64,000 nucleotides of DNA from contig NZ_CANKUD010000002.1 in NCBI RefSeq assembly GCF_947486615.1, forward strand, positions 310,001 through 374,000, written 5' to 3'. The notes under the pieces are model-generated. The model had not been told where the DNA came from, did no database searches, and saw only the letters and a program-made list of their open reading frames with translations. Position numbers and translations under genes: made by a program. Positions 19,761-28,610 of the stretch are shown here, in pieces. The DNA comes from an uncultured Modestobacter sp. Lineage in GTDB: Bacteria; Actinomycetota; Actinomycetes; Mycobacteriales; Geodermatophilaceae. Within the stretch, counting starts at the first letter, position 1. Each line of letters starts with the position of its first letter.

Positions 19761-20600
19761 GTGCCGCACCGCCCGACCCCGCCGTCCGCCGCCCGGACCC
19801 GGCGCGACCGGCCGCTGTGGGCACCGCTGCTGCTCGCCGTCGTCGTCGCCGCGGTGGCCCTGACCGCCGCGCTCAGCGGCGGCACCCTGCCCGGGTTCGC
19901 CGACGCCGCGAGCAGCACCGAGCTCGACCCGCGCGCCGGTGCGACCCCGCCCGTCACCGGGTCCGCGGACCCCGGGACGCCGTCCGGTTCGGCACCGGCC
20001 GCGAGCAGTCCGGCCGCGGCGCCGGTGGAGACCACGACTGCCGCCCCCTCGCCGGTGAGCACGCCCGCCCCGCCCCCGGAGCCCGAGCCGGCCCCGGCCC
20101 CGGCTCCGGCCCCGCCGTCGGTGATCGCACCGGCGCCCCGCTCCCCCGCGCCGTCCGTCGCTCCCGCCCCGGCGCCGGCTCCGGTGCCCGCCCCGCCGCC
20201 CGCTGCGGCGGCCGCGCCCGCGGCGCCCGGACCCGAGGGCCAGGTGCTCGCGCTGGTCAACACCGAGCGGGCCGCCGCCGGCTGCGCACCGGTCAGCGCC
20301 GACGACGGGCTCGCCGCCGTGGCCCGGGCGCACAGCACGGACATGCGGGACCGCGACTTCTTCGCCCACGTCAACCCCGACGGCGTCGACCCGTTCGCCC
20401 GCGCCGAGGCAGCGGGGGTCGACTACGCGCGGGCGGAGAACATCGCCTCCGGCCAGCCGGACGCCGCCGCGGTGATGGCCGCCTGGATGGCCAGCACGGG
20501 TCACCGCGAGAACATCCTCAACTGCGACCTCCGCACGCTGGGCGTCGGCGTCGCCACCGGCTCCGGCGGCCCCTGGTGGACCCAGCTCTTCGGCAGCTGA
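19761..20600 (+). CDS. Secreted CAP/SCP-domain protein (YkwD-like)
   Basis: 279 residues: a cytoplasmic start, a hydrophobic signal/anchor at about 20-45, a long Pro/Ala/Ser-rich linker (about 50-155) that could cross the cell wall, then a CAP domain of about 120 residues. The CAP motif includes LVNTERAAAG, AVARAHSTDM, HVNPDG, ENIA and GHRENIL. Bacterial members are of unsettled function. The GTG at 19761 follows AGGACG; a TACTCT box about 50 nt upstream fits its promoter. Cys residues at about 172 and 260 may form the usual disulfide. Confidence 0.85.
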   Translation: MPHRPTPPSAARTRRDRPLWAPLLLAVVVAAVALTAALSGGTLPGFADAASSTELDPRAGATPPVTGSADPGTPSGSAPAASSPAAAPVETTTAAPSPVSTPAPPPEPEPAPAPAPAPPSVIAPAPRSPAPSVAPAPAPAPVPAPPPAAAAAPAAPGPEGQVLALVNTERAAAGCAPVSADDGLAAVARAHSTDMRDRDFFAHVNPDGVDPFARAEAAGVDYARAENIASGQPDAAAVMAAWMASTGHRENILNCDLRTLGVGVATGSGGPWWTQLFGS

Positions 20601-20641
20601 CGCCGCCGCCGGCGGAGCCCACCTCCGCGCACCGACCACCG

Positions 20642-20713
20642 ACGTTGATCACCTCGGTCACACCGGGGCCTCGACCGCCCTGACACCCCGGCAGAGCCGA
20701 GGTGATCAACGTT
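20642..20713. repeat. Palindrome flanking the DUF559 gene, 3' side
   Basis: Perfect 16-bp arms ACGTTGATCACCTCGG (20642-20657) and its complement (20697-20712) enclose a less perfect inner stem and the loop CCTCGACCG. It includes the stop codon of the DUF559 gene. It closely resembles the palindrome at 21637-21706. Confidence 0.85.
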
Positions 20714-21587
20714 CGAGGGCGGCCGCGACACCGGCCAGCACGATCTCAGGGCGGCGCATGTCCTCCCTGGTCACGAAGTGCACCCGCCACCCCGCTGCGG
20801 CCAGCCGGTTCAGGCGGCCCCGATCCCGGGCGAACTGCTGCGGGTCGCCGTGCCAGGCACCGTCGTACTCGACGGCCAATCGCCGCTCCGGCCAGGCGAA
20901 GTCGACCCTCGCGACGAACTGGCCACCGGCCCGGACCTCGAACTGGGCCACCGGCAACGGCAGCCCGGATCGGTGCAGCAGCAGTCGCAGCCGCGTCTCG
21001 GGCGGGGACTCGGCCAGGCCGTCGGCCAGACCAGCCGTGCGCCGGGCCGCCGCACTCCCCCGGCACCGCGGGAGCCCGGCGACCGCCGTCCGCACTTCGT
21101 CCAGCTGCACCACCCGGGCGGCGACCAACCGGTCCAGCAGCACCACCGACTCGTCGCCGTCGTCCCGTCTGACGAGGTCGACGGCCGTGCGCACCCGGTC
21201 GGTCCACCGCAGCCACGGCCCGTCACGGACGACGTCCCCGGTGAGCGGCGCGCTCCGCACCCGGACGCCCGGCCCCGGCGTCCAACGGGTGCCCGGAGCG
21301 ACGACGACCTCGACGGGGTCGGCCGGCGACGCCAGGTCGTCGAGCCCCCACAGGACCGCCGCCGTGCGACCACCCAGCGCCGCGGCGCCCGGCATCACCA
21401 GGCTCACCCCCCGTGCGATGAGACGGTGGTCCACCGGCAGCTCGGCATCCGCGTAGACGTCCCGGCGCAGCCGCCGCCACGCCTGGCTGCGCAGTTGGTC
21501 CTCGCTGAGCACTCCGGCGGCCATCGCCCAGGTGCCCCGGAAGACGCGGCCGCGCAGCTGCGGCGGGCGGCGCGGCGGCACGGGCAC
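20706..21587 (-). CDS. DUF559 (Vsr-like) protein with AbiEi-antitoxin-like N-terminus
   Basis: About 293 residues. The N-terminus has a winged-helix segment typical of AbiEi-type antitoxin domains (VFRGTWAMAAGVLSEDQLRS, about residues 12-31, then DVYAD). The C-terminal DUF559 domain belongs to the Vsr/PD-(D/E)XK nuclease-like fold: AVEYDGAWH (about 255) and later GWRVHFVTRED. Such genes occur in several copies in many actinobacteria without an assigned function; a nuclease or defence role is a guess. GTG at 21581 or 21587 are both possible starts. It stands alone, bracketed by two related palindromes, which suggests a small mobile or duplicated cassette. Confidence 0.75.
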   Translation of the reverse strand: MPVPPRRPPQLRGRVFRGTWAMAAGVLSEDQLRSQAWRRLRRDVYADAELPVDHRLIARGVSLVMPGAAALGGRTAAVLWGLDDLASPADPVEVVVAPGTRWTPGPGVRVRSAPLTGDVVRDGPWLRWTDRVRTAVDLVRRDDGDESVVLLDRLVAARVVQLDEVRTAVAGLPRCRGSAAARRTAGLADGLAESPPETRLRLLLHRSGLPLPVAQFEVRAGGQFVARVDFAWPERRLAVEYDGAWHGDPQQFARDRGRLNRLAAAGWRVHFVTREDMRRPEIVLAGVAAALER

Positions 21588-21636
21588 CGGCGCAGCCTGC
21601 CCGAGAGGCCCTCGCGGCCGCTGGCGTCGTCCACAG

Positions 21637-21706
21637 GCGTTGATCACCTCGGCCCCACCGGGGTCTCGACCGACTGGAGGCCCCGGTGGGGCCGAGATGA
21701 TCACCA
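21637..21706. repeat. Palindrome flanking the DUF559 gene, 5' side
   Basis: Arms of 23 bp with one mismatch, starting TGATCACCTCGGCCCCACC, enclose a loop with TCTCGACCG. Sequence and loop match the palindrome at the other end of the gene. Confidence 0.85.
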
Positions 21707-21717
21707 CGAGGACGCGA

Positions 21718-21751
21718 AACGGCCCCCTCGCCGTCGGGCGAGGGGGCCGTT
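21718..21751 (-). terminator. Intrinsic terminator of icd
   Basis: Perfect 15-bp stem AACGGCCCCCTCGCC (21718-21732) with 21737-21751, followed on the minus strand by TTT. It lies about 95 nt after the icd stop, beyond the tandem hairpin array, and resembles the outer stem of the larger intergenic element family. Confidence 0.7.
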
Positions 21752-21760
21752 CCTACGACA

Positions 21761-21855
21761 GCTGTCGTCAGGCCGTGCTCACGACTGCTGTCGTCAGGCC
21801 ATGCTCACGACTGCTGTCGTCAGGCCGTGCTCACGACTGCTGTCGTCAGGCCATG
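21761..21855 (-). repeat. 26-bp tandem repeat covering the icd stop codon
   Basis: Units at 21761-21786, 21787-21812, 21813-21838 and a partial one at 21839-21855. On the minus strand each carries ATGGCCTGA or CACGGCCTGA-like sequence, copying the last codons and stop of icd, followed by the hairpin ACGACAGCAGTCGT. Adjacent units alternate A/G at one position. Confidence 0.9.
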
Positions 21856-23060
21856 GCCTTCTGGAGGTTGCTGTCGATGGCGGCGAGGAAGTCCTGGGTG
21901 GTGAGCCAGGGGGCGTCCTTGCTGATCAGCAGCGCGAGGTCCTTGGTCATCTGACCGCCCTCGACGGTCTCGATGCAGACCCGCTCGAGGGTCTCGGCGA
22001 ACCGGGTGACCTCGGGGGTGCCGTCGAGCACGCCGCGGTGGGCCAGGCCCCGGGTCCAGGCGAAGATCGACGCGATGGGGTTGGTCGAGGTCTCCTTGCC
22101 CTGCTGGTGCTGGCGGTAGTGCCGGGTGACCGTGCCGTGCGCGGCCTCGGCCTCGACGGTCTTGCCGTCCGGGGTGGCCAGCACCGAGGTCATCAGGCCG
22201 AGCGAGCCGAAGCCCTGGGCCACGGTGTCGGACTGCACGTCACCGTCGTAGTTCTTGCAGGCCCAGACGTAGCCGCCCTCCCACTTGAGGGAGGCGGCGA
22301 CCATGTCGTCGATGAGCCGGTGCTCGTAGGTGATCCCGGCCTCGTCGAACTTGGCCTTGAACTCGGCCTGGAAGACCTCCTCGAAGATGTCCTTGAACCG
22401 GCCGTCGTATGCCTTGAGGATCGTGTTCTTCGTGGAGAGGTAGACCGGGTAGCCGCGGTTGAGCCCGTAGTTCAGCGAGGCGCGGGCGAAGTCCCGGATC
22501 GAGTCGTCCAGGTTGTACATCGACAGCGAGACGCCGGCGCCGGGGGCCTGGAAGACCTCGCGCTCGATCGGCTCGCCGCCGTCCTCGGGGGTGAAGACGA
22601 CCTTCAGAGTGCCGGCGGAGGGGAACGTGAAGTCGGTGGCGCGGTACTGGTCGCCGTAGGCGTGGCGGCCGATGATGATCGGCTTGGTCCAGCCCGGCAC
22701 CAGGCGCGGCACGTTCTGCATGATGATCGGCTCGCGGAAGATCACACCGCCGAGGATGTTGCGGATCGTCCCGTTCGGGGAGCGCCACATCTTCTTCAGG
22801 CCGAACTCCTCGACCCGTGCCTCGTCCGGGGTGATGGTGGCGCACTTGACGCCCACGCCGTGCTTCTTGATCGCGTTCGCCGCATCGACGGTGACCTGGT
22901 CGTCGGTGGCGTCGCGGTTCTCCATGCCCAGGTCGTAGTACTCGAGGTCGACGTCGAGGTACGGGAGGATCAGCTGGTCCTTGATGAACTGCCAGATGAT
23001 CCGGGTCATCTCGTCGCCGTCGAGCTCGACGACCTTGCCCTCGACCTTGATCTTGCTCAC
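21846..23060 (-). CDS. icd: NADP-dependent isocitrate dehydrogenase (dimeric type)
   Basis: Oxidises isocitrate to 2-oxoglutarate in the TCA cycle, making NADPH. At 404 residues it belongs to the eukaryote-like homodimeric class (as M. tuberculosis Icd1), with [27 protein letters not shown] and the substrate-binding segment around residues 75-100. The GTG at 23060 follows AGGAGA. It lies downstream of mdh on the same strand, separated by a terminator element, so the two TCA genes are neighbours but probably separate units. Its stop codon lies within a tandem repeat. Confidence 0.95.
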   Translation of the reverse strand: MSKIKVEGKVVELDGDEMTRIIWQFIKDQLILPYLDVDLEYYDLGMENRDATDDQVTVDAANAIKKHGVGVKCATITPDEARVEEFGLKKMWRSPNGTIRNILGGVIFREPIIMQNVPRLVPGWTKPIIIGRHAYGDQYRATDFTFPSAGTLKVVFTPEDGGEPIEREVFQAPGAGVSLSMYNLDDSIRDFARASLNYGLNRGYPVYLSTKNTILKAYDGRFKDIFEEVFQAEFKAKFDEAGITYEHRLIDDMVAASLKWEGGYVWACKNYDGDVQSDTVAQGFGSLGLMTSVLATPDGKTVEAEAAHGTVTRHYRQHQQGKETSTNPIASIFAWTRGLAHRGVLDGTPEVTRFAETLERVCIETVEGGQMTKDLALLISKDAPWLTTQDFLAAIDSNLQKAMA

Positions 23061-23082
23061 GTTGTTCTCCTTCTTGCAGTCA

Positions 23083-23143
23083 CGGCCCCGCTGCAGGGCC
23101 CCGCCACGAGCGTGCAAGCGGTGGGGGGCAGCGGGGTCCTTCT
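23083..23143 (-). terminator. Intergenic hairpin element, copy 2 (after mdh)
   Basis: Read along mdh, it starts directly after the TGA: AAGAAGGACCCCGCTGC, a central CCCCCCAC...GCTCG segment, then GCAGCGGGGCCG. The outer stem pairs GCTGC with GCAGC. Confidence 0.7.
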
Positions 23144-24097
23144 TCAGAGGTCGGCTACGTCGGCCTGCTTGGCGCGTACGGCCTCAGCCGCCTCGCGCAG
23201 GCCTGCCAGCTCACTGTCGGACAGGTCGCCCTCGACGACCGCCCGCACACCCTGTCGGCCGATCTCGGCCTCGACCCCCAGGTACACCCCGGAGATGCCG
23301 TACTCGCCGTCCACCCAGGCGCACACGGGCATGACGGCACCGCTGTCGGAGATGACCGCGCGGGCCATCCGGGCGGCAGCCGCGGACGGCGCGTAGTAGG
23401 CCGACCCGGTCTTCAGCAGCGCCACGACCTCGGCCCCGCCGTTGCGGGTTCGGTCGACGAGGTGGGCGATCCGGTCGGCGGGCAGCACGTCGGACAGCGG
23501 CTTGCCGTCGACGGTGCACCGGGAGGGCACGGGGACCATCGTGTCGCCGTGCGAGCCGAGGGTCAGCGTGCGCACCGAGGCGACCGGGACGCCGAGCTCC
23601 TCGGCGACGTTGTTCGTGAAGCGCGCGGTGTCCAGCATCCCGGCCTGGCCCATCACGCGGGCCTTCGGGAAGCCGGTGGCCAGCTGCGCCAGCGCGGTCA
23701 TCTCGTCCAGCGGGTTGGAGACGACGATGACCACGGCGTCCGGCGAGGTCTGCGCGACGTTCTCGGCGACCTGGCGGACGATGCCGGCGTTGGTCTCGAT
23801 CAGGTCCATCCGGCTCATGCCCGGCTTGCGGGGCAGGCCGGCGGTGATGACGACGACATCGGAGCCCTCGGTGCCCGCGTAGGAGCCACCGCCGACGCCG
23901 ACCACCCGGGTCTCGAAGCCCTCGATGGCCCGGGACTGGTTGATGTCCAGCGCCAGCCCCTCGGGCTTGCCTTCGACGATGTCGGTGAGCACGACCGTCT
24001 CGAACAGGTCGTACTCCGCCAGGCGCAACGCGGTGGTGGAGCCGTAGAAACCGGCACCGACCACGGTCACCTTGCCGTTCCGGGCCCGCTCTGCCAT
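23144..24097 (-). CDS. mdh: Malate dehydrogenase (LDH-like type)
   Basis: Oxidises malate to oxaloacetate with NAD. The 317 residues follow the LDH-like (Bacillus/Chlorobium) MDH fold: nucleotide-binding VVGAGFYG at about 12-19, an Asp after beta-2 that favours [13 protein letters not shown] in the mobile loop with malate-type Arg residues, and GSHGDTM with the catalytic His (about 180). ATG 24097 was chosen because a TAGGTT -10 box lies 7 nt upstream; the open frame beyond it is fortuitous. Lactate dehydrogenase activity is less likely given the RKPGMSR loop. Confidence 0.9.
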   Translation of the reverse strand: MAERARNGKVTVVGAGFYGSTTALRLAEYDLFETVVLTDIVEGKPEGLALDINQSRAIEGFETRVVGVGGGSYAGTEGSDVVVITAGLPRKPGMSRMDLIETNAGIVRQVAENVAQTSPDAVVIVVSNPLDEMTALAQLATGFPKARVMGQAGMLDTARFTNNVAEELGVPVASVRTLTLGSHGDTMVPVPSRCTVDGKPLSDVLPADRIAHLVDRTRNGGAEVVALLKTGSAYYAPSAAAARMARAVISDSGAVMPVCAWVDGEYGISGVYLGVEAEIGRQGVRAVVEGDLSDSELAGLREAAEAVRAKQADVADL

Positions 24098-24104
24098 GCC
24101 CGCC

Positions 24105-24110
24105 AACCTA
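24105..24110 (-). promoter_or_regulatory. -10 box of mdh (leaderless)
   Basis: TAGGTT lies 7 nt before the mdh ATG on the minus strand. Confidence 0.55.
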
Positions 24111-24179
24111 GCCCCGGGCGGCCCCGGACGGCCATGCGGGGCCGCCGCCTCCTCCGATGAGGGCAGCGTCCGGCGCCGA

Positions 24180-24506
24180 TCAGGTGGGGGGTGTGGCCAG
24201 CGCGATGGCGACGACAGCCAGCCCCACCGCACCGGTGAGGGTGACGTCGACCGCCCGACTGCGCACCGCGAGGAAGCCGATCCGGCGGACCGGGAGCAGC
24301 AGCCGCAGCAGCGCCGCCAGCAGCACCGCGAGCCCCATCACCACCAGCCCGGTGCGCCACTGCGCCGCGGCCACGAGGAGCAGCCCGGCGCCGACGACGA
24401 CGATGACCAGGAACAGCGGCCACTGCCGGAGGAACCCGGCCAGCAGCGGTCGGCGCAGGTAGAGCGGCGGGCGCCCCGGCGCCGGACCGCCAGCGGGCCG
24501 GCTCAC
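24180..24506 (-). CDS. DUF3017 family membrane protein
   Basis: 108 residues with three hydrophobic helices (about 30-48, 52-70, 85-104) and the VRSRAVDV segment typical of DUF3017. The family is found next to folD in many actinobacteria and has no known function. The GTG overlaps the folD stop by 4 nt (GTGA), so it is the second gene of a folD operon. Confidence 0.8.
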   Translation of the reverse strand: MSRPAGGPAPGRPPLYLRRPLLAGFLRQWPLFLVIVVVGAGLLLVAAAQWRTGLVVMGLAVLLAALLRLLLPVRRIGFLAVRSRAVDVTLTGAVGLAVVAIALATPPT

Positions 24507-25372
24507 GCGGTGAGCACCTCGGCGCCGACCGCCTGCTCCGCGGCGAGCACGACGTTGGCCAGCAGCATGGCCCGGGTCATCGGCCCGACGCCGCCGGGGT
24601 TGGGGGCGACGAAGCCGGCGACCTCCCGGACGTCGGCGGCCACGTCACCGGCGATCTTCCCGTCGACCCGGCTGACGCCCACGTCCAGCACCGCCGCGCC
24701 GGGCTTGACCATGTCGGCGGTGATCAGGTCGGGGACCCCGGCCGCGGCGACCACGATGTCGGCGTCGCGGGTGTGCGCGGCCAGGTCGCGGGTGCCGGTG
24801 TGGCACAGCGTCACGGTGGCGTTCTCGGTGCGGCGGGTGAGCAGCAGGCCGAGCGGGCGGCCCACGGTCACCCCGCGGCCGACGACCACGACCTCCGCGC
24901 CGGCCAGCGGGACGTCGAAGCGGCGCAGCAGCTCGACGATGCCCACCGGCGTGCAGGGCAGTGCGCCGGGGACACCGAGCACCAGCCGGCCGAGGTTGAC
25001 CGGGTGCAGCCCGTCGGCGTCCTTGGCCGGGTCGATCCGCTCGAGCACCGCGCTCTCGTCGATGCCGCGCGGCAGCGGCAGCTGGACGATGTAGCCGGTG
25101 CACTCCGGGTCGGCGTTGAGCTCGTCGACGACGGCGATGACGTCGGCCAACCCGGCGTCGGCGGGCAGCTCGCGCTCGATGCTGGCGATCCCCACCTCGG
25201 CGCAGTCCTTGTGCTTGGCCGACACGTACCAGCGGCTGCCCGGGTCGTTCCCGACCAGCAGGGTGCCCAGGCCCGGGCGCCGTCCGGCCGCGGCCAGCGC
25301 GGCCACCCGTTCGGTGAGCTCGGCCCGGATCGCCGCCGCCGTCGCCTTGCCGTCCAGAGTCGTCGCCGTCAC
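24503..25372 (-). CDS. folD: Bifunctional methylenetetrahydrofolate dehydrogenase / methenyl-THF cyclohydrolase
   Basis: Makes 10-formyl-THF from 5,10-methylene-THF for purine synthesis; it lies near purH and purN, which use 10-formyl-THF. 289 residues. The YVSAKHKDC segment has the catalytic Tyr and Lys (about residues 50-57), GYIVQLPLP follows at about 96, and the Rossmann motif [14 protein letters not shown] is near 160. GTG 25372 is preceded by CAGACT at 7 nt, so it is probably leaderless. Confidence 0.95.
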   Translation of the reverse strand: MTATTLDGKATAAAIRAELTERVAALAAAGRRPGLGTLLVGNDPGSRWYVSAKHKDCAEVGIASIERELPADAGLADVIAVVDELNADPECTGYIVQLPLPRGIDESAVLERIDPAKDADGLHPVNLGRLVLGVPGALPCTPVGIVELLRRFDVPLAGAEVVVVGRGVTVGRPLGLLLTRRTENATVTLCHTGTRDLAAHTRDADIVVAAAGVPDLITADMVKPGAAVLDVGVSRVDGKIAGDVAADVREVAGFVAPNPGGVGPMTRAMLLANVVLAAEQAVGAEVLTA

Positions 25373-25379
25373 GTGCTGC

Positions 25380-25385
25380 AGTCTG
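25380..25385 (-). promoter_or_regulatory. -10-like box of folD (leaderless)
   Basis: CAGACT lies 7 nt before the folD GTG. The same hexamer and spacing precede the leader peptide of the chorismate mutase gene. Confidence 0.45.
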
Positions 25386-25466
25386 CCCGACGCCGGGGCC
25401 GCCCCTAGGCTCGGCGGCACGGACAGCGGCGCGGTGTCAGGCACCCGCGCAGGGAGGGAGCCCCCG

Positions 25467-26204
25467 ATGAGCCAGCCCGAGGACAGGTCCGCGACGAACC
25501 CCGGGATCGCGCCGCACGGCAGCACCGCGGCCACCGGCCGGCCGCTGGCCGACCAGCCGACCGAGGTGGTGCACCGGCCGGAACCGGGGACCGACTGGCA
25601 GTCCCGGCAGGAGACCGTGGTCGTCGGCCCGCCGGTCGGCGCCGGCCCGGCGCCCGCGGGGCCGGCTCCCTGGCTGCTGGACGACGACCCGGCCGACGGA
25701 CGGCACGCCGACGCGGACGACGACCGTTCCGCCACCGCCCCGGAGTACCACGACGCCCCGGTGCGGGTGCGCTGCGCAGACAACCTGGCCGGGCTGCTGC
25801 TCCTGCTGGCCGGCATCGCCGCCGGGGTGAGCCTGCTGCTGGTGTGGGTCAACGGCGGCGCCACCGGGCTGGACATGGTCCGCGACGGCTTCGACGACCT
25901 GGCCGACGACCCGCAGGGGCTCCTCGACCGGGACACCTGGCAGCCGCTGGCGGTCCTGTTCGGCGGCGCCGCGCTGCTCGTGCTCGGCCTGCTGGCGTTC
26001 GTGCCGGCGAAGACCCACCGGTTCCTCGGCGCCGTGGCCCTGCTGGTCAGCCTGGTGGTCGCCGCCGCGGTGCTGGTGCCGCTGGCCGACGCGGACTGGG
26101 ACCTGGAACGGTGGGCGGTCGGCGCCTGGTTCACCGCCGCGGTCGCCGTCCTGGGCTTCCTGGGCGCGCTCAAGGCGCTGATGACCGGCCCCCGCCACCG
26201 CTGA
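25467..26204 (+). CDS. Membrane protein of unknown function (four helices)
   Basis: 245 residues. The first 100 are hydrophilic, acidic and Pro-rich, presumably cytoplasmic. Then come four hydrophobic helices (about 107-128, 155-175, 180-200, 215-235), with an acidic loop between the first two. I do not recognise a named family; the layout recalls the two DUF5336-like proteins 4 kb away. AGGGAGGGAG lies before the ATG and a TAGGCT box is at 25406-25411. It converges on purH. Confidence 0.75.
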   Translation: MSQPEDRSATNPGIAPHGSTAATGRPLADQPTEVVHRPEPGTDWQSRQETVVVGPPVGAGPAPAGPAPWLLDDDPADGRHADADDDRSATAPEYHDAPVRVRCADNLAGLLLLLAGIAAGVSLLLVWVNGGATGLDMVRDGFDDLADDPQGLLDRDTWQPLAVLFGGAALLVLGLLAFVPAKTHRFLGAVALLVSLVVAAAVLVPLADADWDLERWAVGAWFTAAVAVLGFLGALKALMTGPRHR

Positions 26205-26220
26205 CCCCCCACCGCCCCCG

Positions 26221-26256
26221 GCCCCCCTCGCAGGGGCGGGGGGCGAGGGGGTCTTT
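26221..26256 (-). terminator. Intergenic hairpin element, copy 3 (after purH, shortened)
   Basis: Directly after the purH TGA: AAAAGACCCCCTCGC, CCCCCCGCCCCT, then GCGAGGGGGGC. The centre is missing about 20 bp relative to full copies, and the outer stem pairs CTCGC with GCGAG. It also ends the convergent membrane-protein gene. Confidence 0.7.
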
Positions 26257-27807
26257 TCAGTGCGCGAAGTGCCGGGTGCCGGTCAGGTAGAGGGTGACCC
26301 CGGCGGCCTCGGCGGCGGCCACGACCTCGGCGTCGCGCACCGAGCCACCCGGCTGGACGACGGCGCGCACCCCGGCGTCCAGCAGGACCTGCAGTCCGTC
26401 GGCGAACGGGAAGAACGCGTCGGAGGCGGCCACCGCCCCGGTCGCCCGCTCCCCCGCCCGGGCCACCGCCAGCCGGGCGGAGTCGACCCGGTTGACCTGG
26501 CCCATGCCGACGCCGACGGTGGCCTTGTCGCTGGCCAGCAGGATCGCGTTGCTCTTCACCGCACGCACCGCACGCCAGGCGAACACCAGGTCGTCCAGCC
26601 CGGCGGCGTCCAGCGGCGCGCCGGTGGCGAGGGTCCAGCTCGTCGGGTCGTCGCCGGGGGCGTCGATCCGGTCGGCGGTCTGCAGCAGCAGGCCGCCGCT
26701 GATCGCCCGCAGCTCCACCGACAGCCGCGGCGCCTCCGGCATGCGCAGCAGCCGGATGTTCTTCTTCGCGGTCAGCACGCCGAGCGCGTCCTCGGTGAAC
26801 GAGGGCGCGACGACGACCTCGGTGAACACCTCGGAGATCTGCTCGGCCAGCGTCAGGTCGACCTCACGGTTGGCCGCGATCACCCCACCGAAGGCGGAGA
26901 CCGGGTCGCACGCGTGCGCCTTGCGGTGGGCGGCGGCGATGTCGGCGCCCACCGCGATCCCGCACGGGTTGGCGTGCTTGATGATCGCCACGCACGGGTC
27001 GCTGTGGTCGGCTGCTGCCCGCCAGGCGGCGTCGGTGTCGACGTAGTTGTTGTAGGACATCTGCTTGCCGTGCAGCTGCTCGGCGTCGGCCAGCCCGGAC
27101 TGCCCGCTGCGGTACAGCGCGGCGCCCTGGTGCGGGTTCTCGCCGTAGCGCAGGACGTCGGTGCGCTCCCAGCTGCCGCCGACCCACTCGGGGAAGCCGC
27201 TCTCGTCGTCCGGGGAGAGCACGTTGCCCATCCAGGAGGCGACGGCGACGTCGTAGGCCGCGGTGTGCCGGAACGCCTCGGCGGCCAGCTGCTGGCGCTG
27301 GGCGAGGGTGAAGCCGCCGGCGGTGACCGCCTCGACGACCTCCGCGTAGCGGCCCGGGTCGACGACCACGGCGACCGAGGGGTGGTTCTTCGCCGCGGCG
27401 CGGACCATGGCCGGGCCGCCGATGTCGATCTGCTCGATGCACTCGTCGGGCGAGGCGCCCGAGGCGACCGTGTCGCTGAACGGGTAGAGGTTGACCACGA
27501 CCAGGTCGAAGGCGGCGATGCCGAGCTCGTCCAGCTGGGCCACGTGCTCGGGCTTGCGGCGGTCGGCGAGGATGCCGGCGTGCACCGCGGGGTGCAGCGT
27601 CTTGACCCGGCCGTCCAGGCACTCGGGGAAGCCGGTGACCTCCTCGACCGGCGTCACCGGCACCCCGGCGGCGGCGATCCGGGCGGCGGTGGCACCGGTG
27701 CTGACCAGCTCCACCCCGGCTGCGGCCAGCCCGCGGGCCAGCTCCTCGACGCCGTTCTTGTCGTAGACCCCGAGCAGGGCGCGGCGGACGGGGGTGCGGT
27801 CGCTCAT
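26257..27807 (-). CDS. purH: Bifunctional AICAR transformylase / IMP cyclohydrolase
   Basis: Catalyses the last two steps of de novo IMP synthesis. The 516 residues comprise an N-terminal MGS-like IMP cyclohydrolase domain (about 1-200; [24 protein letters not shown]) and a C-terminal AICARFT domain (about 205-516) with IKHANPCG holding the catalytic Lys-His (about 270) and the usual [10 protein letters not shown] near the end. The ATG overlaps the purN stop (ATGA), so purN-purH is an operon. Confidence 0.96.
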   Translation of the reverse strand: MSDRTPVRRALLGVYDKNGVEELARGLAAAGVELVSTGATAARIAAAGVPVTPVEEVTGFPECLDGRVKTLHPAVHAGILADRRKPEHVAQLDELGIAAFDLVVVNLYPFSDTVASGASPDECIEQIDIGGPAMVRAAAKNHPSVAVVVDPGRYAEVVEAVTAGGFTLAQRQQLAAEAFRHTAAYDVAVASWMGNVLSPDDESGFPEWVGGSWERTDVLRYGENPHQGAALYRSGQSGLADAEQLHGKQMSYNNYVDTDAAWRAAADHSDPCVAIIKHANPCGIAVGADIAAAHRKAHACDPVSAFGGVIAANREVDLTLAEQISEVFTEVVVAPSFTEDALGVLTAKKNIRLLRMPEAPRLSVELRAISGGLLLQTADRIDAPGDDPTSWTLATGAPLDAAGLDDLVFAWRAVRAVKSNAILLASDKATVGVGMGQVNRVDSARLAVARAGERATGAVAASDAFFPFADGLQVLLDAGVRAVVQPGGSVRDAEVVAAAEAAGVTLYLTGTRHFAH

Positions 27808-28460
27808 CGGGAGGTCTCCTCGGTTCGTCCGACGGTCGTCGGCTCGGTGGGGGCCCGGGACACCAGGCCGGTCAGGGTCTGCAGCAGGAGCTCGCGCTCC
27901 ACGGTCTTGATCCGCTCGTGCAGGCGGGTCTCGTCGTCCCCGGGCAGCACCGGCACCTCGCGCTGGGCCAGCACCGGCCCGGTGTCGAGGCCGGCGTCCA
28001 CCAGGTGCACGGTCGCGCCCGTCGTCGTCACCCCGGCGGCGAGGGCGTCGCGGACGGCGTGCGCGCCGGGGAAGGCCGGCAGCAGCGCGGGGTGGGTGTT
28101 GACCACCCGGTCGGGGAACGCGCCGAGCACCGCTGGGCCGAGCAGCTTCATGAACCCGGCGCAGACCACCCAGTCGGGCCGGCGGGCGGTGAGCTCCGCG
28201 GCCAGCGCCCGGTCCCAGGCGGCGCGGTCGGGGTGGTCGGCCAGCGCGGTGACGAAGGTGGGCACACCGTGCTCGCGGGCGGAGGCCAGCCCGGCGGCGC
28301 CGGGCCGGTCGGACCCGACGGCGACGACCCGGAACGGGGCCTTCCCGCCGGCCGCGGCGGCCAGCAGAGCCGCACAGAGACTGCCCGCACCGGACAGCAG
28401 GACGACGACCCGGGACGGCACGGGACCGGACCGCGGGACGGCGGGTGCGTCGGCGGACAC
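27804..28460 (-). CDS. purN: Phosphoribosylglycinamide formyltransferase
   Basis: Transfers formyl from 10-formyl-THF to GAR in purine synthesis. 218 residues; [10 protein letters not shown] near the start, the catalytic Asn/His in [14 protein letters not shown] (about residues 120-133) and Asp in [11 protein letters not shown] (about 157-167). GTG 28460 lies 7 nt after a TAGGGT box, without a ribosome binding site. It follows perM in the order perM-purN-purH also known from mycobacteria. Confidence 0.95.
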   Translation of the reverse strand: MSADAPAVPRSGPVPSRVVVLLSGAGSLCAALLAAAAGGKAPFRVVAVGSDRPGAAGLASAREHGVPTFVTALADHPDRAAWDRALAAELTARRPDWVVCAGFMKLLGPAVLGAFPDRVVNTHPALLPAFPGAHAVRDALAAGVTTTGATVHLVDAGLDTGPVLAQREVPVLPGDDETRLHERIKTVERELLLQTLTGLVSRAPTEPTTVGRTEETSR

Positions 28461-28467
28461 GGGTAGG

Positions 28468-28473
28468 ACCCTA
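28468..28473 (-). promoter_or_regulatory. -10 box of purN (leaderless)
   Basis: TAGGGT lies 7 nt before the purN GTG on the minus strand. Confidence 0.55.
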
Positions 28474-28610
28474 GTCGGGCGGGCCGGATGGGCCCCGGCC
28501 ACCTCTCGGGCCCCTGGCCGACGGAGCACGCGGAGAGCGGGCTGGACGGGCTCCCTGCACCGCTCGGATCGCCGGCCGACGGGGGCTCGCGGAGAGCGGC
28601 CCCGGGCGGC

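Noticed and set aside
21761-21855. Short CRISPR array
   Set aside because: The repeats are contiguous, with no spacers, derive from the end of icd, and no cas genes are present.
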